Part shown: piece by piece, positions 44,022 through 54,051 of the stretch
Numbering within the stretch: position 1 is the stretch's first letter
How the letters are laid out: every line of letters begins with the position of its first letter
Assembly (NCBI RefSeq): GCF_028596125.1
Contig: NZ_CP117229.1
Span: 2,030,001 to 2,094,000, forward strand
DNA length: 64,000 bases
Source: Listeria innocua
Lineage (GTDB): Bacteria; Bacillota; Bacilli; Lactobacillales; Listeriaceae
Direction: 5' to 3'
Program-made: the position numbers and the translations under genes
The notes under the pieces: model-generated
The model's database searches: none
Told to the model about the DNA's origin: nothing
The model's input: the letters and a program-made list of their open reading frames with translations, nothing else

Positions 44022-46012
44022 GCCAAAATACATATTGCATACTCGGAAATCCGAACACTGGTAAAACTTCTTTATTTAATGCACTAACGGGCTCTTATGA
44101 ATATGTAGGAAACTGGAGCGGAGTAACCGTTGAAAAGAAAGTCGGTACTTTACGTTCTAAAACAGGAAAATTAATTGATTTACCCGGTATTTATGACTTA
44201 AATCCTATCTCTCGTGATGAAACAGTTGTCACTAGATTTTTACTTGAAGAAAAATTCGATTGCATGTTAAACATTGTCGATTCCTCACAAATTGAACGCA
44301 ATTTAAATTTAACTGTTCAACTGCTTGAGTACGGCGCACCTGTTGTGATGGGTCTTAATATGATAGATGTAGCTGCTGGACGCGGCATTCATTTAAACAT
44401 CCAAAACTTAGCAAAAAAACTACGTATTCCGATTTTGCCAGTAGTTGCGCGTTCTGGAAAAGGAACCGAGGAAATTTTATCTACTTTATCTGAAAAGCAT
44501 GTGGCACCAGCGATTCCGCTTGTTTTACAATACGGCGAACCAGCTGAGAAAGCAATCAAAGAAATTCAGGCTTTAACAAAAGAACTGATTCCTGCTAAAC
44601 AATCGCGCTGGTTAGCAATTCAATTTCTTTCCAAAAATGACGTAACGGAAGCATTTTTAACATCTAATTCGGCGTTCGAACAGTTGCAACAAATCCGTGC
44701 TGAGTTAGAAAGTGAACTCAACGGCAAACTAGAAAATCATTTCCACCAAGTGCGCGCGAGTTATATTCATGATATTTGTTTGACCTCAGTCGAATACACG
44801 CGCAATTCGGATATTCCACTATCAGACAAACTCGATAAAATTTTTACACATAAATTATTAGGTATTCCGATTTTCTTAGGAATTATGTGGTTAATTTTCC
44901 AGATAACCTTTACTTGGGTTGGCGCCCCGCTCTCAGACTTGCTTGATGGTTTTATCGGCGGGTCGCTCACGGACTGGGTGACATCTTTCTTAACAACTAT
45001 TGGTGCGTCTGGGTTTATCATTGATTTGGTCGCGGATGGCATCATCGCTGGCGTTGGTGGGGTTCTTGTCTTCGTTCCTCAAATCTTAGTTATTTTCTTC
45101 TTTATTTCCGTCTTAGAGGATTCTGGATATATGGCCAGAATAGCAGTTGTGATGGACCGAGTAATGGAAATTTTCGGCTTAAATGGGAAAGCTTTTATAC
45201 CAATGATTATTGGTTTTGGTTGTAACGTACCCGGAATTATGGCTGCCAGGTCAATTGAAGAATCCAAAGAACGAACACTAACTATTCTTGTTTCACCATT
45301 TATGTCCTGCTCTGCGCGACTCCCTGTTTATGCTCTTTTTGTAGGCGTGTTTTTCGAGAAACATCAGGCGCTCGTAGTACTTTCACTTTACGTTATCGGT
45401 ATTTTAATGGCACTCATTGTCACTAAAATCCTTTCAAAAACTTTACTTAAAAAAGATAATTCCGTATTCGTCGTTGAGCTACCACCGTATCGTTTACCTT
45501 CACTCAAAACATTATGGCGCAGCACTTGGGAAAAAGGAAAAGGATTCTTGCGTAAAGCAGGCACATTTATTTTTGCAGGTTCGGTTATTATTTGGTTGTT
45601 AAACTACGCCGGACCATCCGGACTCGATGTACCAATGGGCGAAAGTTTCTTAGCAATAATCGGCGGAATGCTAGCACCACTGCTCGTTCCTTTAGGATTT
45701 GGTACTTGGCAAGCTGGCGCGACACTGATTCCTGGTTTTCTAGCAAAAGAAGTAGTCGTTTCTACAATGGCGATTATTTATGCAGTTGGAGAAAGTTCAC
45801 TTGGCAGCATCGTTAGCACCTTCTATACGCCACTTTCGGCTTATTGCTTTATGTTGTTCATCTTGCTTTATATTCCGTGTTTAGCAACGGTTGCGGCGAT
45901 TCGAAAAGAAACTAGTTCGTGGAAATGGACCGCATTCTCTGTCGCTTATCCACTTGTTACAGCTTACGTGTTAGTATTTCTTGTTTATCAAATCGGCAGT
46001 CTATTCGTTTAA
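44018..46012 (+). CDS. feoB: Ferrous iron transporter FeoB
   Basis: 664-aa GTP-gated Fe2+ importer. N-terminal G domain: G1 [10 protein letters not shown]3 [10 protein letters not shown]4 GLNMIDVA; a helical GDI region follows, then about ten membrane helices in two Gate domains with the conserved pore Cys in [16 protein letters not shown] 44018 overlaps the feoA stop. Confidence 0.97.
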   Translation: MSQNTYCILGNPNTGKTSLFNALTGSYEYVGNWSGVTVEKKVGTLRSKTGKLIDLPGIYDLNPISRDETVVTRFLLEEKFDCMLNIVDSSQIERNLNLTVQLLEYGAPVVMGLNMIDVAAGRGIHLNIQNLAKKLRIPILPVVARSGKGTEEILSTLSEKHVAPAIPLVLQYGEPAEKAIKEIQALTKELIPAKQSRWLAIQFLSKNDVTEAFLTSNSAFEQLQQIRAELESELNGKLENHFHQVRASYIHDICLTSVEYTRNSDIPLSDKLDKIFTHKLLGIPIFLGIMWLIFQITFTWVGAPLSDLLDGFIGGSLTDWVTSFLTTIGASGFIIDLVADGIIAGVGGVLVFVPQILVIFFFISVLEDSGYMARIAVVMDRVMEIFGLNGKAFIPMIIGFGCNVPGIMAARSIEESKERTLTILVSPFMSCSARLPVYALFVGVFFEKHQALVVLSLYVIGILMALIVTKILSKTLLKKDNSVFVVELPPYRLPSLKTLWRSTWEKGKGFLRKAGTFIFAGSVIIWLLNYAGPSGLDVPMGESFLAIIGGMLAPLLVPLGFGTWQAGATLIPGFLAKEVVVSTMAIIYAVGESSLGSIVSTFYTPLSAYCFMLFILLYIPCLATVAAIRKETSSWKWTAFSVAYPLVTAYVLVFLVYQIGSLFV

Positions 46013-46027
46013 GAGAGGATGTTTTTC

Positions 46028-46201
46028 GTGAGTATTATCGTTAATTTATTACTTGGCGGAGCAATTTTTGGTTATACTATTTACGCGATTATAAAATTTG
46101 TAAAACGTAGCAAAGAAGGAAAATGCGGCGGCTGCGAACTCGAAAAAGCTTGTAATTGCGAGTCAGACGAACATACGAATTTGGATCATATATTTAAATA
46201 G
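46028..46201 (+). CDS. FeoB-associated Cys-rich membrane protein
   Basis: 57 aa with one membrane helix and a Cys-rich cytoplasmic tail (KCGGCELEKACNC), like the FeoB-associated/FeoC-like family (DUF of that name). GTG 46028 lies ~9 nt after AGAGAGG, whereas ATG 46019 touches that site. Third gene of the feo operon; probably an Fe or Fe-S sensor or accessory. Confidence 0.8.
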   Translation: MSIIVNLLLGGAIFGYTIYAIIKFVKRSKEGKCGGCELEKACNCESDEHTNLDHIFK

Positions 46202-46202
46202 C

Positions 46203-46233
46203 AAAAAAGAGCCTTCATCAAGGCTCTTTTTTT
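46203..46233. terminator. Bidirectional terminator, feo operon / metallophosphoesterase
   Basis: 13-bp stem AAAAAAGAGCCTT/AAGGCTCTTTTTT with 4-nt loop, T runs on both strands. Confidence 0.92.
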
Positions 46234-47086
46234 ATTTCGTCTCCGGTTTTATCGTAACCGCAACAATTTCATATGGATTCCCCAACCGCGGAAAAGCTTT
46301 TTGATGAAGACTCCCCGCGCCAAGTCCAGCAGAAATTATCATCGTCTTCCCATCTTTCGAATGCTCACCGTAAACATACTCCGGCAACAGTGTTCGCTGT
46401 GGTCCAGGAGCAATCGCACCAATATTTGTATATGGAATCCGCACAATTCCGCCATGCGTATGACCACTTAAGGTTAAATCAAAGCCATTTTCCACATAAA
46501 GCTCAAAATAATCCGGCATATGTGACAAAAGAATTTGATAGTACTGCGAATCTTGCTGCGTTTTTATCTCCGCTATACCTTCTTTATAATAAGGATAATC
46601 ATAATCTAAATTCGCACTACTCCGCAAACCAGACATCTGAAATTTCTGCCCGCCCACATCGATAGTAGCTGTTTTGTCTTCTAAGTTAACTACACCCATT
46701 TTTTCTAAAAAAGGCTTGTAATCGTCCTCATAGGCATTTTTAACATCGTATTCGTGGTTTCCAGGTGAATAATACACGGGCGCAATCTTCGTAAGCTTTT
46801 TAATAAGTTCTTTAGGAACACTATCCCCTTGTTTATCAAAAAGATCCCCAGTAATCGCAATCACATCTGGATTTAAACGAGCCACTTTATCTAGCAATTT
46901 TTCATTTTTATCGCCAAATTCACTAAAATGCAAATCCGATAGTTGCACTAGTTTAATTTCTTTTTCAATTTTAGTAGAGCTCACCTCATATTTTTTCACT
47001 GTCAGCCTAGTCCCTAGAAACCAGCCCACCACTAAAAGCACGATAATAATACTAACTAAAGTAACCCATTTCATCTTTAAAGCCAT
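46232..47086 (-). CDS. Membrane-anchored metallophosphoesterase (YkuE-like)
   Basis: 284-aa calcineurin-like phosphoesterase with a signal anchor (about 8-28). All metal motifs are present: SDLHF, GDLFDK, GNHEY, LSHMPDYF and GHTHGG. The family includes UDP-diacylglucosamine hydrolases and cell-wall phosphatases; substrate unknown. GAGGTGA before the ATG. Convergent with feoB. Confidence 0.85.
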   Translation of the reverse strand: MALKMKWVTLVSIIIVLLVVGWFLGTRLTVKKYEVSSTKIEKEIKLVQLSDLHFSEFGDKNEKLLDKVARLNPDVIAITGDLFDKQGDSVPKELIKKLTKIAPVYYSPGNHEYDVKNAYEDDYKPFLEKMGVVNLEDKTATIDVGGQKFQMSGLRSSANLDYDYPYYKEGIAEIKTQQDSQYYQILLSHMPDYFELYVENGFDLTLSGHTHGGIVRIPYTNIGAIAPGPQRTLLPEYVYGEHSKDGKTMIISAGLGAGSLHQKAFPRLGNPYEIVAVTIKPETK

Positions 47087-47211
47087 CTTTTCACCTCTAT
47101 GTTGCTGTTTTTGATGCTTTTACACAATTACTATCATTATAACCTAGATTTCAAAACACACGAAGAAAAAACTGCTAGAACTAGTTTCTCCCTTAAGTCA
47201 AAAATTATAAT

Positions 47212-47239
47212 TTGACATAAACATAATCAGGTATATAAT
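47212..47239 (+). promoter_or_regulatory. Sigma-A promoter of the DeoR-nagA operon
   Basis: -35 TTGACA (47212-47217), 16 bp, -10 TATAAT (47234-47239), about 70 bp before the DeoR gene. The leader is AT-rich with repeated TAAACTTA-like words. Confidence 0.75.
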
Positions 47240-47305
47240 TAACTTATAAAAACTTATTTAAAATAAAAATAAACTTAAAATAAATTATAAAAGGTGGCGG
47301 AAATC

Positions 47306-48067
47306 ATGAATCAAAAAGAAAGAATAGTGAAAGCCCTGAAGCTACTAGAGAGCAAGAAAACTATTTCTCAAGAAGAACTCATGCGGATTTTTTCCATTTC
47401 AAAAGATACGGCAAGGCGTGATATTTTAAAATTAGTCGAAAGCGGACTCGCAGAACGCTATCCAGGTGGGGTTTCACTACCAATTTTAAAACCTCAAATA
47501 GAAAGTTATACAAGTAGATTAGTGAAGCAGAGTGAACAGAAACAAGCAATTGCCTCAGCTGCTGGCGAAGTAATAAAAGATCATATGACTATCTATTTAG
47601 ATGTTTCAACTACAGTTCATTTTTTGGCTTCAGACCTTGAGCAAAATGATTTATTGGTTGTGACTAATTCTATGGATAATGCAATCGCAGCAGCTCAGAA
47701 TGAAGCTAATAAAGTATACTTGCTTGGCGGTTTTTTCAACTTCCATTCACGTGTATTATCCGGCGAGCCTGTTTTAGGCCAACTCAAACAATTTAACTTT
47801 GACGTTGCTTTTATTGGTGGTGCTGGGCTAACGGAACAAGGTATCTTTTATTCCGAACTTACAGACGTCTACATGAAGCAAGAGATTATCAGAAATTCCG
47901 AAAAAGTATACCTGTTAATTGATCATACGAAAGTGAATACAAAGACTGCATTCAAGCTTGATTTCTCTGGAATTGATGCCGTCATAACAAATGAGCCCCT
48001 GCCAAAAGATTTGATGCAACACCTTATTTCTAAAGAAGTAGAAGTTATATCTTTGAAAGGATTGTGA
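47306..48067 (+). CDS. DeoR family transcriptional regulator
   Basis: 253 aa: N-terminal HTH (about 3-58, SISKDTARRDILKLV is the recognition helix region) and a sugar-phosphate-sensing DeoR C-terminal domain (VTNSMDNAIAAA, FIGGAGLTEQGI, LIDHTKV). Controls the nagA operon it leads, probably by sensing an amino-sugar phosphate. ATG 47306 has AAGGTGG upstream. nagA begins 5 nt past its stop. Confidence 0.88.
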   Translation: MNQKERIVKALKLLESKKTISQEELMRIFSISKDTARRDILKLVESGLAERYPGGVSLPILKPQIESYTSRLVKQSEQKQAIASAAGEVIKDHMTIYLDVSTTVHFLASDLEQNDLLVVTNSMDNAIAAAQNEANKVYLLGGFFNFHSRVLSGEPVLGQLKQFNFDVAFIGGAGLTEQGIFYSELTDVYMKQEIIRNSEKVYLLIDHTKVNTKTAFKLDFSGIDAVITNEPLPKDLMQHLISKEVEVISLKGL

Positions 48068-48072
48068 AAATA

Positions 48073-49215
48073 ATGGCGATTATCAAAAACGTAAAAGTTT
48101 ACAAAGAAAACGAGTTAATCAATGCAACAGTTATTACAGAAGGCAATCTGATAGCAGAAGTTTTTCCAAGTAATAAAATTATTCCCGAAAAATATTCAAC
48201 AGAGCAAATTTTTGATGGAAATGGTCAGTTGCTCATACCTGGAATGATTGACGTTCATATCCACGGTGCAAAGAATTACGATATGATGGATGGTTCAACA
48301 GAAAGCATCCAAGCTGTATCTATGGCTTGTGCGGAAACAGGATGTACTAGTTTTTTAGTCACATCGGTAAGTTCCTCTTTGGAAGATTTGATTCAAATGA
48401 TTAGGCAAACAAAAAAAGTGGTCGGAAAAGAGCAAGGAGCAAAAATTGCAGGAATTCACTTAGAAGGCCCCTACCTCAATATTGAAAAAAAAGGCATGCA
48501 AAATCCAGCTTATTTAAGACACCCTGACTTAAAAGAAATGAAACAAATTTTTGATGAAGCAGATGGTCTGATTAAAATGGTAACGATTGCGCCAGAATTG
48601 CCCGGTGGTATCGAACTCATTGACTTCTTGAAAAAAAGAGGAGTTGTGATTGCAATTGCGCATTCCAATGCAACTTATGAAGAGGCGCAAGATGCTTTTG
48701 AAAAAGGAGCAACACATATAACTCATTGCTTCAATGCTATGCCAGCAATCCATCACCGGGCACCCGGACTTGTTACAGCGGCTTTGGAAAATGATGCGGT
48801 AAGCGTTCAAACTATCGTAGACGGGGTCCATCTTCATCCTGGGATTGTGCGTCTCATCCATAAAATTAAAGGAGCAGATAAGATTGTTCTCACGACCGAT
48901 GCCCTTCAAGCTATGGGAGTTGGCGACGGCGAGTATATTTTTGGCGGTCACCAAGTAACAGTTAAGGAAGGAATCGCACGCTTACAAGACGGAACGCTAG
49001 CTTCAAGCACCGTGACAATGAATAAATCGTTAAGGTTGAGTAATGAATTTGGTATTAGCTTACAAGACTCGATACAAATGGCCACAAGTACACCCGCAGA
49101 AATTCTAGGTATGAAAAAATTCGGTCGCATTGAAAAAGGCTATATCGCTGACTTAGTTTTACTCAATGAAAAATTCGAGGTTCTAACTACATGGATTAAT
49201 GGTGAAAAATACTAA
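48073..49215 (+). CDS. nagA: N-acetylglucosamine-6-phosphate deacetylase
   Basis: 380-aa amidohydrolase-superfamily enzyme that deacetylates GlcNAc-6-P during cell-wall or chitin sugar use. Metal and substrate motifs: DVHIHGAKNYD, GIHLEGPYLN, IAHSNAT, THCFNAM and LTTDAL. ATG 48073 is ~11 nt after AAAGGA; a GTG nine bases upstream overlaps the DeoR stop. No nagB follows. Confidence 0.95.
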   Translation: MAIIKNVKVYKENELINATVITEGNLIAEVFPSNKIIPEKYSTEQIFDGNGQLLIPGMIDVHIHGAKNYDMMDGSTESIQAVSMACAETGCTSFLVTSVSSSLEDLIQMIRQTKKVVGKEQGAKIAGIHLEGPYLNIEKKGMQNPAYLRHPDLKEMKQIFDEADGLIKMVTIAPELPGGIELIDFLKKRGVVIAIAHSNATYEEAQDAFEKGATHITHCFNAMPAIHHRAPGLVTAALENDAVSVQTIVDGVHLHPGIVRLIHKIKGADKIVLTTDALQAMGVGDGEYIFGGHQVTVKEGIARLQDGTLASSTVTMNKSLRLSNEFGISLQDSIQMATSTPAEILGMKKFGRIEKGYIADLVLLNEKFEVLTTWINGEKY

Positions 49216-49256
49216 ACGCGCTGGATTAATACCATCAAAGGAGTGGTTTATAAACG

Positions 49257-50054
49257 ATGCCATTATTTAAACACGAAGGAACTTACTTTAACTATGAAAT
49301 ACAAGGAGAAGGTATCCCCTTTTTGTTTCTTCATGGACTAGGTGATAATTTAAAATTTGCTTTTGACACATTTAACAATGATGAAAAAATCCAATTAATT
49401 TCATTGGATCAAAGAGGTCATGGGAAAAGTGGACATGATTCCAGAAAACTTAGCAACGATAGCTTGGCGAGTGATGCACTAGCGTTAATGGATTATTTAG
49501 GCATACAGCGTTTTTATGTCGGCGGATTATCTATGGGGGCTGGCGTTGCGGTGAATTTAGCAATCCATGCAGCAAATAAAGTGATGGGGCTTATATTACT
49601 TAGGAGCTCTGCGACAGATGAGCCCATGAAAAAACAAGTGATAGAATGGTTTAATACCGTAAGTATATATTTACCTAAAAAAAATGGTTCACAGTTATTT
49701 GAGCAAGACCCACTATTTCCATCAATAAAAGATACCTACCCTAAAGCAATTGATACTTTTAAGCGATATTTTGAAGACGACGCCTCTGTTAATTACTATA
49801 AAAAATTTATTGATATACCTAGAGATAGGCCAATAAAAAGCAAAAATGAATTAACTAATGTGACGATGCCCACACTGATACTTGCAAATAACTATGATGT
49901 GATTCACCCGATGGAATACAGTTTATTTTATGCACGTAATATAGAAAACGCAAAGTATTATGAACTCACGCCTAAGACTGTTGATGTAGAGAAACATAAA
50001 CTCGAAATAGATACCTATATTAATACATTCATCTTAAGTAACTCAAAAAAGTAG
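49257..50054 (+). CDS. Alpha/beta hydrolase
   Basis: 265 aa. Oxyanion HGLGD, nucleophile elbow GGLSMGAG, Asp in ANNYDVIHP and likely His in VEKHKLEID. Typical of esterase/lactonase-like hydrolases; substrate unknown. AAAGGAGTGG precedes the ATG. 41 nt after nagA, so it probably belongs to the same transcript. Confidence 0.8.
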   Translation: MPLFKHEGTYFNYEIQGEGIPFLFLHGLGDNLKFAFDTFNNDEKIQLISLDQRGHGKSGHDSRKLSNDSLASDALALMDYLGIQRFYVGGLSMGAGVAVNLAIHAANKVMGLILLRSSATDEPMKKQVIEWFNTVSIYLPKKNGSQLFEQDPLFPSIKDTYPKAIDTFKRYFEDDASVNYYKKFIDIPRDRPIKSKNELTNVTMPTLILANNYDVIHPMEYSLFYARNIENAKYYELTPKTVDVEKHKLEIDTYINTFILSNSKK

Positions 50055-50073
50055 CCCGCAATTCCATAGAAAT

Positions 50074-50118
50074 AAAAAAAGCAGAAATCTTGTATAGTTT
50101 TTATACAAAGATTTCTGC
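50074..50118. terminator. Terminator between hydrolase and manA
   Basis: Stem GCAGAAATCT...AGATTTCTGC (50081-50090 with 50109-50118) with inner TATA pairing and a minus-strand T run (50074-50080). It works mainly for manA, possibly also for the nagA operon. Confidence 0.8.
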
Positions 50119-50125
50119 TTATTTG

Positions 50126-51082
50126 TTATTTTACAGGAGGTGTAGAAACAATCGCTGTGATTTTACCAGTTATTTTCCAAGATTTCACTTCATTTGGTAA
50201 AACGAAATGATCTCCTTTTTTAATAGCCTGTTCGTTGCCATCAATCGTAAGTACCGCTTCTCCGTCTAAAATACTCACTAACGTGTAAGGCGCTTTGGCC
50301 GCAAATTCAGCCGTGCCATCCACTTCCCACTTATAAACGCTAAAGAAGTCATTCGATACAAAAGTAGTTTCGGTTAAACCATCGCGTGTTTCTGTTTTAA
50401 TATCTAACTTCGCATCCACATGTGGCGCAGTTGTAACGTCGATTGCTTTATCTAAATGAAGTTCGCGCAAGTTTCCTTCTGCGTCTTTGCGGTCATAGTC
50501 ATATACGCGGTAAGTTGTGTCAGAGCTTTGTTGCGTTTCAAGTACTAAAGTGCCAGTACCTAGTGCATGAATCGTGCCACTTGGAACGTAATAAAATTCA
50601 CCCGGTTTAATCGCTACTTTACGAAGCAATTTATCCCATTCGCCATTTTTTGCCCAGCTAGCGAATTCTTCTTTGCTTGCTGCTTTATGTCCATAAATTA
50701 ATTCCGCACCCGGAGCACAGTCAATAATATACCAGCATTCCGTTTTACCAAGTTCACCGTTTTCATGTACTTTGGCATATTCGTCATTTGGATGAACTTG
50801 TACAGAAAGATCCGTATTTGCATCCAAGATTTTTGTAAGTAGTGGAAAAACAGCTTCTTTCGGATTACCAAAAAGTTCTGGTTTTTCTTGCCATAATTCA
50901 GCTAAAGTTTTCCCTTTATATTCCCCGTTTTTGATGACAGAAGGACCATTTGGATGAGCGGAAATCGCCCAGTCTTCTCCGGTCGTTTTGGACGGAATAT
51001 CGTAACCAAAGTAATCATGTAATTTCGTTCCACCCCAAATTCGATCTTGAAAAACAGGGTTTAAAAATAATGCTTCTTTCAT
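50126..51082 (-). CDS. manA: Mannose-6-phosphate isomerase (type I)
   Basis: 318-aa Zn enzyme interconverting mannose 6-phosphate and fructose 6-phosphate. Cupin metal site: QVHPND and GKTECWYII, plus the YVPSGTIHALG motif. GGAGGTAAGTG before the ATG. Monocistronic. Confidence 0.95.
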   Translation of the reverse strand: MKEALFLNPVFQDRIWGGTKLHDYFGYDIPSKTTGEDWAISAHPNGPSVIKNGEYKGKTLAELWQEKPELFGNPKEAVFPLLTKILDANTDLSVQVHPNDEYAKVHENGELGKTECWYIIDCAPGAELIYGHKAASKEEFASWAKNGEWDKLLRKVAIKPGEFYYVPSGTIHALGTGTLVLETQQSSDTTYRVYDYDRKDAEGNLRELHLDKAIDVTTAPHVDAKLDIKTETRDGLTETTFVSNDFFSVYKWEVDGTAEFAAKAPYTLVSILDGEAVLTIDGNEQAIKKGDHFVLPNEVKSWKITGKITAIVSTPPVK

Positions 51083-51161
51083 TATACACTTACCTCCATT
51101 CCAGCGATTTTGCTGGGTTTTGTCACTTAAAAGTATATACTAATAACCGCTAAGATGCTAG

Positions 51162-51893
51162 TTATTTTCCGCCTAAAAAGCCTCTTTCTTTTATTTGTTC
51201 TGTTAAATTCGGATAATACGGCTTATCATAAAATTTTGCTAAACGTTCGGTATAAGACACAAAACCTTCCCGCTCAGAAAAAGGAATGATTTCTTGGTCA
51301 TAAGCTTCAAGTAAAGGCATAACATCAGTTTGGTACGTTTCTTCAAAATAAACGGCTTCTTTCGGCAAGCGAGGTTTTACAGGAGCTTCTACATCCGGAA
51401 CCCCGATACAAAGCCCAACGACCGGCATGACATATTTTGGTAAAGCAAGAAACTCAGAAGTAGCTGTAATATTTCTCCGTAAACCACCAATACAAATTGT
51501 CCCATAATCAAGCGACTCAGCGGCTGTTAAAGCATTTTGCATACACAAACCTATATCCGTTGCTGCAACCATCAACAAATCTTCTTCACTAGCAATTTGG
51601 AAACTTTTGCCGTGCAGCTCACTTGCTACTTTTACACGGTGGAAATCTGCTACAAAACAAAGAAATACCGAACATTCAGCTATGTATGGTTGATTCCCGC
51701 AAAGTTCTGCCATTTTGTTTTTACGATCTTGATCTTTAATCGCAATAATGGAATAATGCTGTCCATTAATCCACGACGGGGCTGCTTGAGCTGCTCGAAT
51801 AATAGCATCGAGCTTTTCTTCCGGAATTTCGATACCCTGTTTATATTTCCGAAAAGAACGATGATTTCTGAGTAAAGTTAATACGTCATTCAT
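51162..51893 (-). CDS. NfrA-like FMN nitroreductase
   Basis: 243-aa flavin oxidoreductase of the NfrA/FRP subgroup. N-terminal RNHRSFRKYK, the FMN segment QAAPSWINGQHYSI and GGLRRNITATSEFLALP are typical. It reduces nitro and quinone compounds or FMN with NAD(P)H. GGAGGTAC lies before ATG 51893, so the eight-codon upstream extension is not used. Confidence 0.88.
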   Translation of the reverse strand: MNDVLTLLRNHRSFRKYKQGIEIPEEKLDAIIRAAQAAPSWINGQHYSIIAIKDQDRKNKMAELCGNQPYIAECSVFLCFVADFHRVKVASELHGKSFQIASEEDLLMVAATDIGLCMQNALTAAESLDYGTICIGGLRRNITATSEFLALPKYVMPVVGLCIGVPDVEAPVKPRLPKEAVYFEETYQTDVMPLLEAYDQEIIPFSEREGFVSYTERLAKFYDKPYYPNLTEQIKERGFLGGK

Positions 51894-52015
51894 ATTTGTA
51901 CCTCCTAGATTTATCATTTAGTTAAAGTATAGCTTGTTTTTCAGCAATTGTTAATGTTTTCTCTTGTATTTCTATCAGATATTTTCTACACTTAAAGAAA
52001 AAGAGGTGAAAAGAT

Positions 52016-52246
52016 GTGCGCCAACAACAAATAGATTTTAAATGGCTAGAAGAAAACTTCCTGACTACAAATGAAGCCGCGACTTACTTAGGCATATCTA
52101 AGCAAGCTCTCCTTTCCTTAGCAAAACGTGATTTACTCCCGTTTACAAAAAAAGGAAATATGGTTCTTTTTCACCGAATAGATATTGAACTTCGGTTAGA
52201 AAGCCAGCAAAGTTTACGCAAAAAGTACCGCCCTTTTGAAACCTAA
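52016..52246 (+). CDS. Excisionase-like HTH DNA-binding protein
   Basis: 76 aa with a MerR/excisionase-type helix-turn-helix: TTNEAATYLGISKQALLSLAKRDLLPFTKKGNMVLFHRIDIE is the full motif (read in parts). GTG 52016 after GAGGTGA (8 nt). It is a small DNA-binding protein with no recombinase or phage genes nearby, so it is more likely a chromosomal regulator than an Xis. Next gene, hemQ, is 82 nt downstream. Confidence 0.75.
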   Translation: MRQQQIDFKWLEENFLTTNEAATYLGISKQALLSLAKRDLLPFTKKGNMVLFHRIDIELRLESQQSLRKKYRPFET

Positions 52247-52328
52247 TTTCACAAACAGCGAAACGGACGAACCACTTCCGATATGTTACACTCTAGTTAG
52301 TGATATTCTAAACAAGGAGTGATACATA

Positions 52329-53084
52329 ATGAATGAAGCAGTAAAAACTTTAGATGGATGGTTTTGTCTACATGATTTTCGTTCGATTGACTGGGCAGCG
52401 TGGCGTGAATTAAATCCAGGAAATCAAGAACTTATGTTAAATGAGCTAAGCCACTTTTTAAGCGATATGGAAATTACAAAAAATATCGGTGAAGGTGAAC
52501 ATACCATTTACAGCATTCTTGGTCAAAAAGCGGATTTAGTATTCTTCACTTTACGCGATTCCTTAGAGGCATTAAATGAAGTCGAAAACCGTTTTAATAA
52601 ATTAGCCATTGCCGACTACTTATTACCAACGTATTCCTACATATCTGTTGTGGAATTAAGTAACTATCTTGCATCTCATATGGCTGGCGGCGAAGATCCT
52701 TACCAAAATAAAGGCGTTCGTGCGAGACTTTACCCAGCTCTTCCGCCTAAAAAACACATTTGCTTCTATCCTATGAGTAAAAAACGTGACGGCGCTGATA
52801 ATTGGTATATGCTTCCAATGGAAGAACGCCAAAAACTTATCCGCGATCACGGTCTTATTGGCAGAAGCTATGCTGGAAAAGTACAACAGATTATCGGTGG
52901 CTCCATCGGTTTTGATGACTACGAATGGGGTGTGACCTTATTTTCAGACGATGCACTAGAATTCAAACGAATCGTGACAGAAATGCGTTTTGATGAAGCA
53001 AGTGCGCGTTATGCTGAGTTTGGTTCCTTCTTCATCGGAAACCTTCTACCATCCGAAAATCTCTCCAAATTATTTACAATTTAA
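52329..53084 (+). CDS. hemQ: Coproheme decarboxylase HemQ
   Basis: 251-aa chlorite-dismutase-family enzyme that oxidatively decarboxylates coproheme III to haem b, the last step of the coproporphyrin-dependent haem pathway of Firmicutes. Residue numbers match the structurally studied Listeria enzyme: R131, R133, Y147, K151 and H174 (proximal). AAGGAGTGA before the ATG. Ends at a strong terminator. Confidence 0.97.
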   Translation: MNEAVKTLDGWFCLHDFRSIDWAAWRELNPGNQELMLNELSHFLSDMEITKNIGEGEHTIYSILGQKADLVFFTLRDSLEALNEVENRFNKLAIADYLLPTYSYISVVELSNYLASHMAGGEDPYQNKGVRARLYPALPPKKHICFYPMSKKRDGADNWYMLPMEERQKLIRDHGLIGRSYAGKVQQIIGGSIGFDDYEWGVTLFSDDALEFKRIVTEMRFDEASARYAEFGSFFIGNLLPSENLSKLFTI

Positions 53085-53095
53085 GCAAATACAAG

Positions 53096-53156
53096 CTGGA
53101 ATTCCCTTTAATAAGTCTTTTTTCAAAGATTTATTGAAACGAATTCCAGTTTTTTA
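53096..53156 (+). terminator. Terminator of hemQ
   Basis: Outer stem CTGGAATTC/GAATTCCAG (53096-53104 with 53141-53149) and inner AATAAGTCTTT/AAAGATTTATT, followed by seven T residues. Confidence 0.9.
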
Positions 53157-53283
53157 TTTCACAAAACTAACAATTTTGTAAGGATATCTTCCGTAATTGT
53201 CATTTGATACGATGGAACCACTCCTTTTTAAACGATAGAATGATACATATACTAAATGAATCTAGTTTTAAGGAGAGAAAATA

Positions 53284-54051
53284 ATGGAGACAGTTCTACA
53301 AGCAAAAAATGTAAGAAAAATTTATGGAAGCAAAGGAAATGTGTATACTGCACTTGAAAATATCAGTATTGATATTAAAGAAGGCGAATTTACAGGTATT
53401 ATGGGTCCTTCTGGGGCAGGTAAGTCTACTTTACTTAACGTTTTATCTACTATTGATAAGCCAACTTCTGGTGAGATTATGATTTCCGGACAAGAACTTG
53501 AAAACATGAATGAACAACAAATGTCTACTTTCCGCCGCGATAAACTAGGTTTTATTTTCCAAGATTACAACTTACTAGATACTCTCACAATCCGTGAAAA
53601 TATTATCCTTCCGCTTGCACTAGCAAAACGCCCAGTCAAAGAAATGGAAAAGAAATTAGCAAATATTAGTGAAAAATTCGGTATTACAGAAATTCTTGAT
53701 AAATACCCAAGTGAAATCTCTGGTGGTCAAAAACAACGTACAGCTGCCTCTCGCGCAATTATTACTTCACCAAGTTTGATTTTTGCGGATGAGCCAACTG
53801 GAGCACTTGATTCCAAATCTGCAACCAACTTACTTGAAAGCTTACGTGACTTAAATGAACAAGACAAAGCTACTATTATGATGGTTACACACGATGCATT
53901 TGCAGCAAGTTTCTGCAAACGAATTTTATTTATTAAAGACGGAGAATTATATACAGAAATCTATCGTGGAACAAAAACGCGTAAGGAGTTCTTCCAAAAA
54001 ATTCTAGACGTCCTTGCAAAACTGGGGGGCGACACAGATGACGTTATTTGA
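53284..54051 (+). CDS. anrA: ABC transporter ATP-binding protein AnrA (BceA-like)
   Basis: 255-aa ATPase of the peptide-resistance (BceA) group. Walker A GPSGAGKST, signature SGGQKQR, Walker B LIFADEPTGALD, switch His in MVTHDA. Recalled as lmo2114, described with the next gene as a VirR-controlled transporter giving nisin and bacitracin resistance. AAGGAGAG before the ATG; its end overlaps the permease by 14 bp. Confidence 0.9.
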   Translation: METVLQAKNVRKIYGSKGNVYTALENISIDIKEGEFTGIMGPSGAGKSTLLNVLSTIDKPTSGEIMISGQELENMNEQQMSTFRRDKLGFIFQDYNLLDTLTIRENIILPLALAKRPVKEMEKKLANISEKFGITEILDKYPSEISGGQKQRTAASRAIITSPSLIFADEPTGALDSKSATNLLESLRDLNEQDKATIMMVTHDAFAASFCKRILFIKDGELYTEIYRGTKTRKEFFQKILDVLAKLGGDTDDVI

